Origin: Odoribacteraceae bacterium | GTDB taxonomy: Bacteria; Bacteroidota; Bacteroidia; Bacteroidales; Marinifilaceae | Direction of reading: 5' to 3' | Length of the DNA: 5,150 nucleotides | Assembly: GCA_031279175.1 (NCBI GenBank) | Contig: JAITJA010000031.1 | Span: 1-5,150, forward strand | Shown: positions 4,889 through 5,150 of the stretch, in pieces | How the letters are laid out: every line of letters begins with the position of its first letter | Position numbering within the stretch: position 1 is the stretch's first letter | Made by a program: the position numbers and the translations under genes | Notes under the pieces: generated by a model | What the model saw: only the letters and a program-made list of their open reading frames with translations | What the model was told of the DNA's origin: nothing | The model's database searches: none

Positions 4889-5150
4889 ACGCGATTTCGC
4901 GCGCGTCGGGAAGCGGAACGCGAGGGGATCTCGCGACCTCGCGAAAGACGAAAACCGACACGCGGGAGGTGCTCGCGACGTCGCGAACGACGAGAACAGA
5001 CACGCCGCGGGTGATCGCGGGCCGTCGAATGACATGTCCCGTGTCGCGCGAGCGCTCGCGGGCTTTCCATGTCAGTTTACGCGGTGGAAAATAGCCTTCG
5101 CGAGCTCGCGAAGGTCTCCCGCGGCTCGCGAGAAGCTTTCGCGAGCTCGC
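4889..5150. repeat. Right array: CGCGA-NN-TCGCG palindromic cores at about 42-bp period
   Basis: Three adjacent 42-bp units start at 4889, 4931 and 4973. The second and third differ at about 8 of 42 positions; the first is more diverged (about 26 of 42 matching the second). Each has a dyad at the same place: CGCGA-TT-TCGCG (4890-4901), TCGCGA-CC-TCGCGA (4931-4944) and TCGCGA-CG-TCGCGA (4973-4986), the last a perfect palindrome. A degenerate copy follows at about 5015-5028. Further cores are CGCGAGCGCTCGCG (5047-5060) and the perfect 20-bp palindrome CCTTCGCGAGCTCGCGAAGG (5095-5114). An identical TTCGCGAGCTCGC begins again at 5138, 41 bp on, and is cut by the window end. The period and the core design match the left array, with arms TTCGCGA instead of TTCCGGA. 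The array probably continues beyond 5150. Confidence 0.8.
5030..5074. repeat. Nested dyad inside the right array
   Basis: TGACATG (5030-5036) and CATGTCA (5068-5074) form an outer 7-bp inverted repeat nearly concentric with the 14-bp palindrome CGCGAGCGCTCGCG (5047-5060). This section breaks the regular 42-bp phase of the array and may mark an insertion or a different unit type. Confidence 0.45.

Larger units (their letters stand above)
4449..5150. other. 702-bp gene-free, hairpin-rich, very GC-rich intergenic region
   Basis: No reading frame here, on either strand, shows a recognisable motif or sensible composition; the open frames are Arg/Pro/Ser-rich artefacts of high GC. The region holds a run of inverted repeats (4540-4571, 4581-4615, 4618-4640, 4661-4721, 4753-4808) and then the right-hand palindromic array from about 4889. 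One AT-rich island (about 4834-4861, containing the palindrome TAAATATTTA at 4837-4846) breaks the GC-rich run just before the array. No tRNA or rRNA could be recognised. Confidence 0.75.

Noticed and set aside
4720..5070. 116-residue minus-strand frame across the right array
   Set aside because: It is an Arg/Ser/Pro-rich translation of CGCG-rich repeats with no conserved motif.
4889..5150. Insertion sequence end or replication origin
   Set aside because: No transposase frame, terminal repeat pair or target duplication is visible, and there are no DnaA-box clusters; only periodic palindromes are seen.

Overview
The window looks like a high-GC member of the Bacteroidota, most probably order Bacteroidales; the genus cannot be fixed from sequence alone. 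Four things point there: TAnnTTTG-type -7 promoter boxes, start codons without Shine-Dalgarno motifs in AT-rich leaders, a signal peptide ending in the Bacteroidota-typical A|Q cleavage context, and a short protein matching the DUF4494 family, which is largely restricted to this phylum. The coding regions are ordinary. The intergenic DNA is not: more than 1 kb of it consists of phased palindromic repeats and stacked hairpins.

Layout. Positions 1-368 hold nine palindromic cores spaced 41-42 bp apart. They lie downstream of a minus-strand pair: asnB (glutamine-hydrolysing asparagine synthetase, 3249-1585) followed after 27 bp by an exported GH105 unsaturated glycuronyl/rhamnogalacturonyl hydrolase (1557-406). 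Positions 3250-3543 are a divergent control region. It carries a minus-strand -7 box for asnB, a plus-strand promoter for the next gene, several dyads, and a 5' leader whose first bases can pair with a segment near the start codon. The plus strand then encodes a 112-residue single-RRM RNA-binding protein with an Arg/Gly-rich tail (3544-3882), a clear intrinsic terminator (3901-3935), and a 151-residue DUF4494-type protein (3993-4448). Positions 4449-5150 contain no convincing gene but a dense series of strong inverted repeats, ending in a second array of about 42-bp period that runs off the window edge.

How the parts relate. asnB makes asparagine and is probably transcribed with the GH105 gene, although the two have no obvious metabolic link and no susC/susD pair or other pectin gene is present. 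The RRM protein is of the type that acts as a post-transcriptional regulator in Bacteroides, and its own mRNA appears structured at both ends.

The most interesting signal is that the two flanking arrays, though different in sequence, share a plan: a dyad core of the form TTC(CG or GC)GA-NN-TC(CG or GC)GAA with a variable two-base centre, repeated every 41-42 bp, which is close to four turns of B-DNA. In the left array the central dinucleotide alternates AC/GT almost perfectly, and at least one arm shows paired changes that preserve the dyad. This looks like a family of phased palindromic intergenic elements rather than coding sequence. What it does cannot be told from the sequence.
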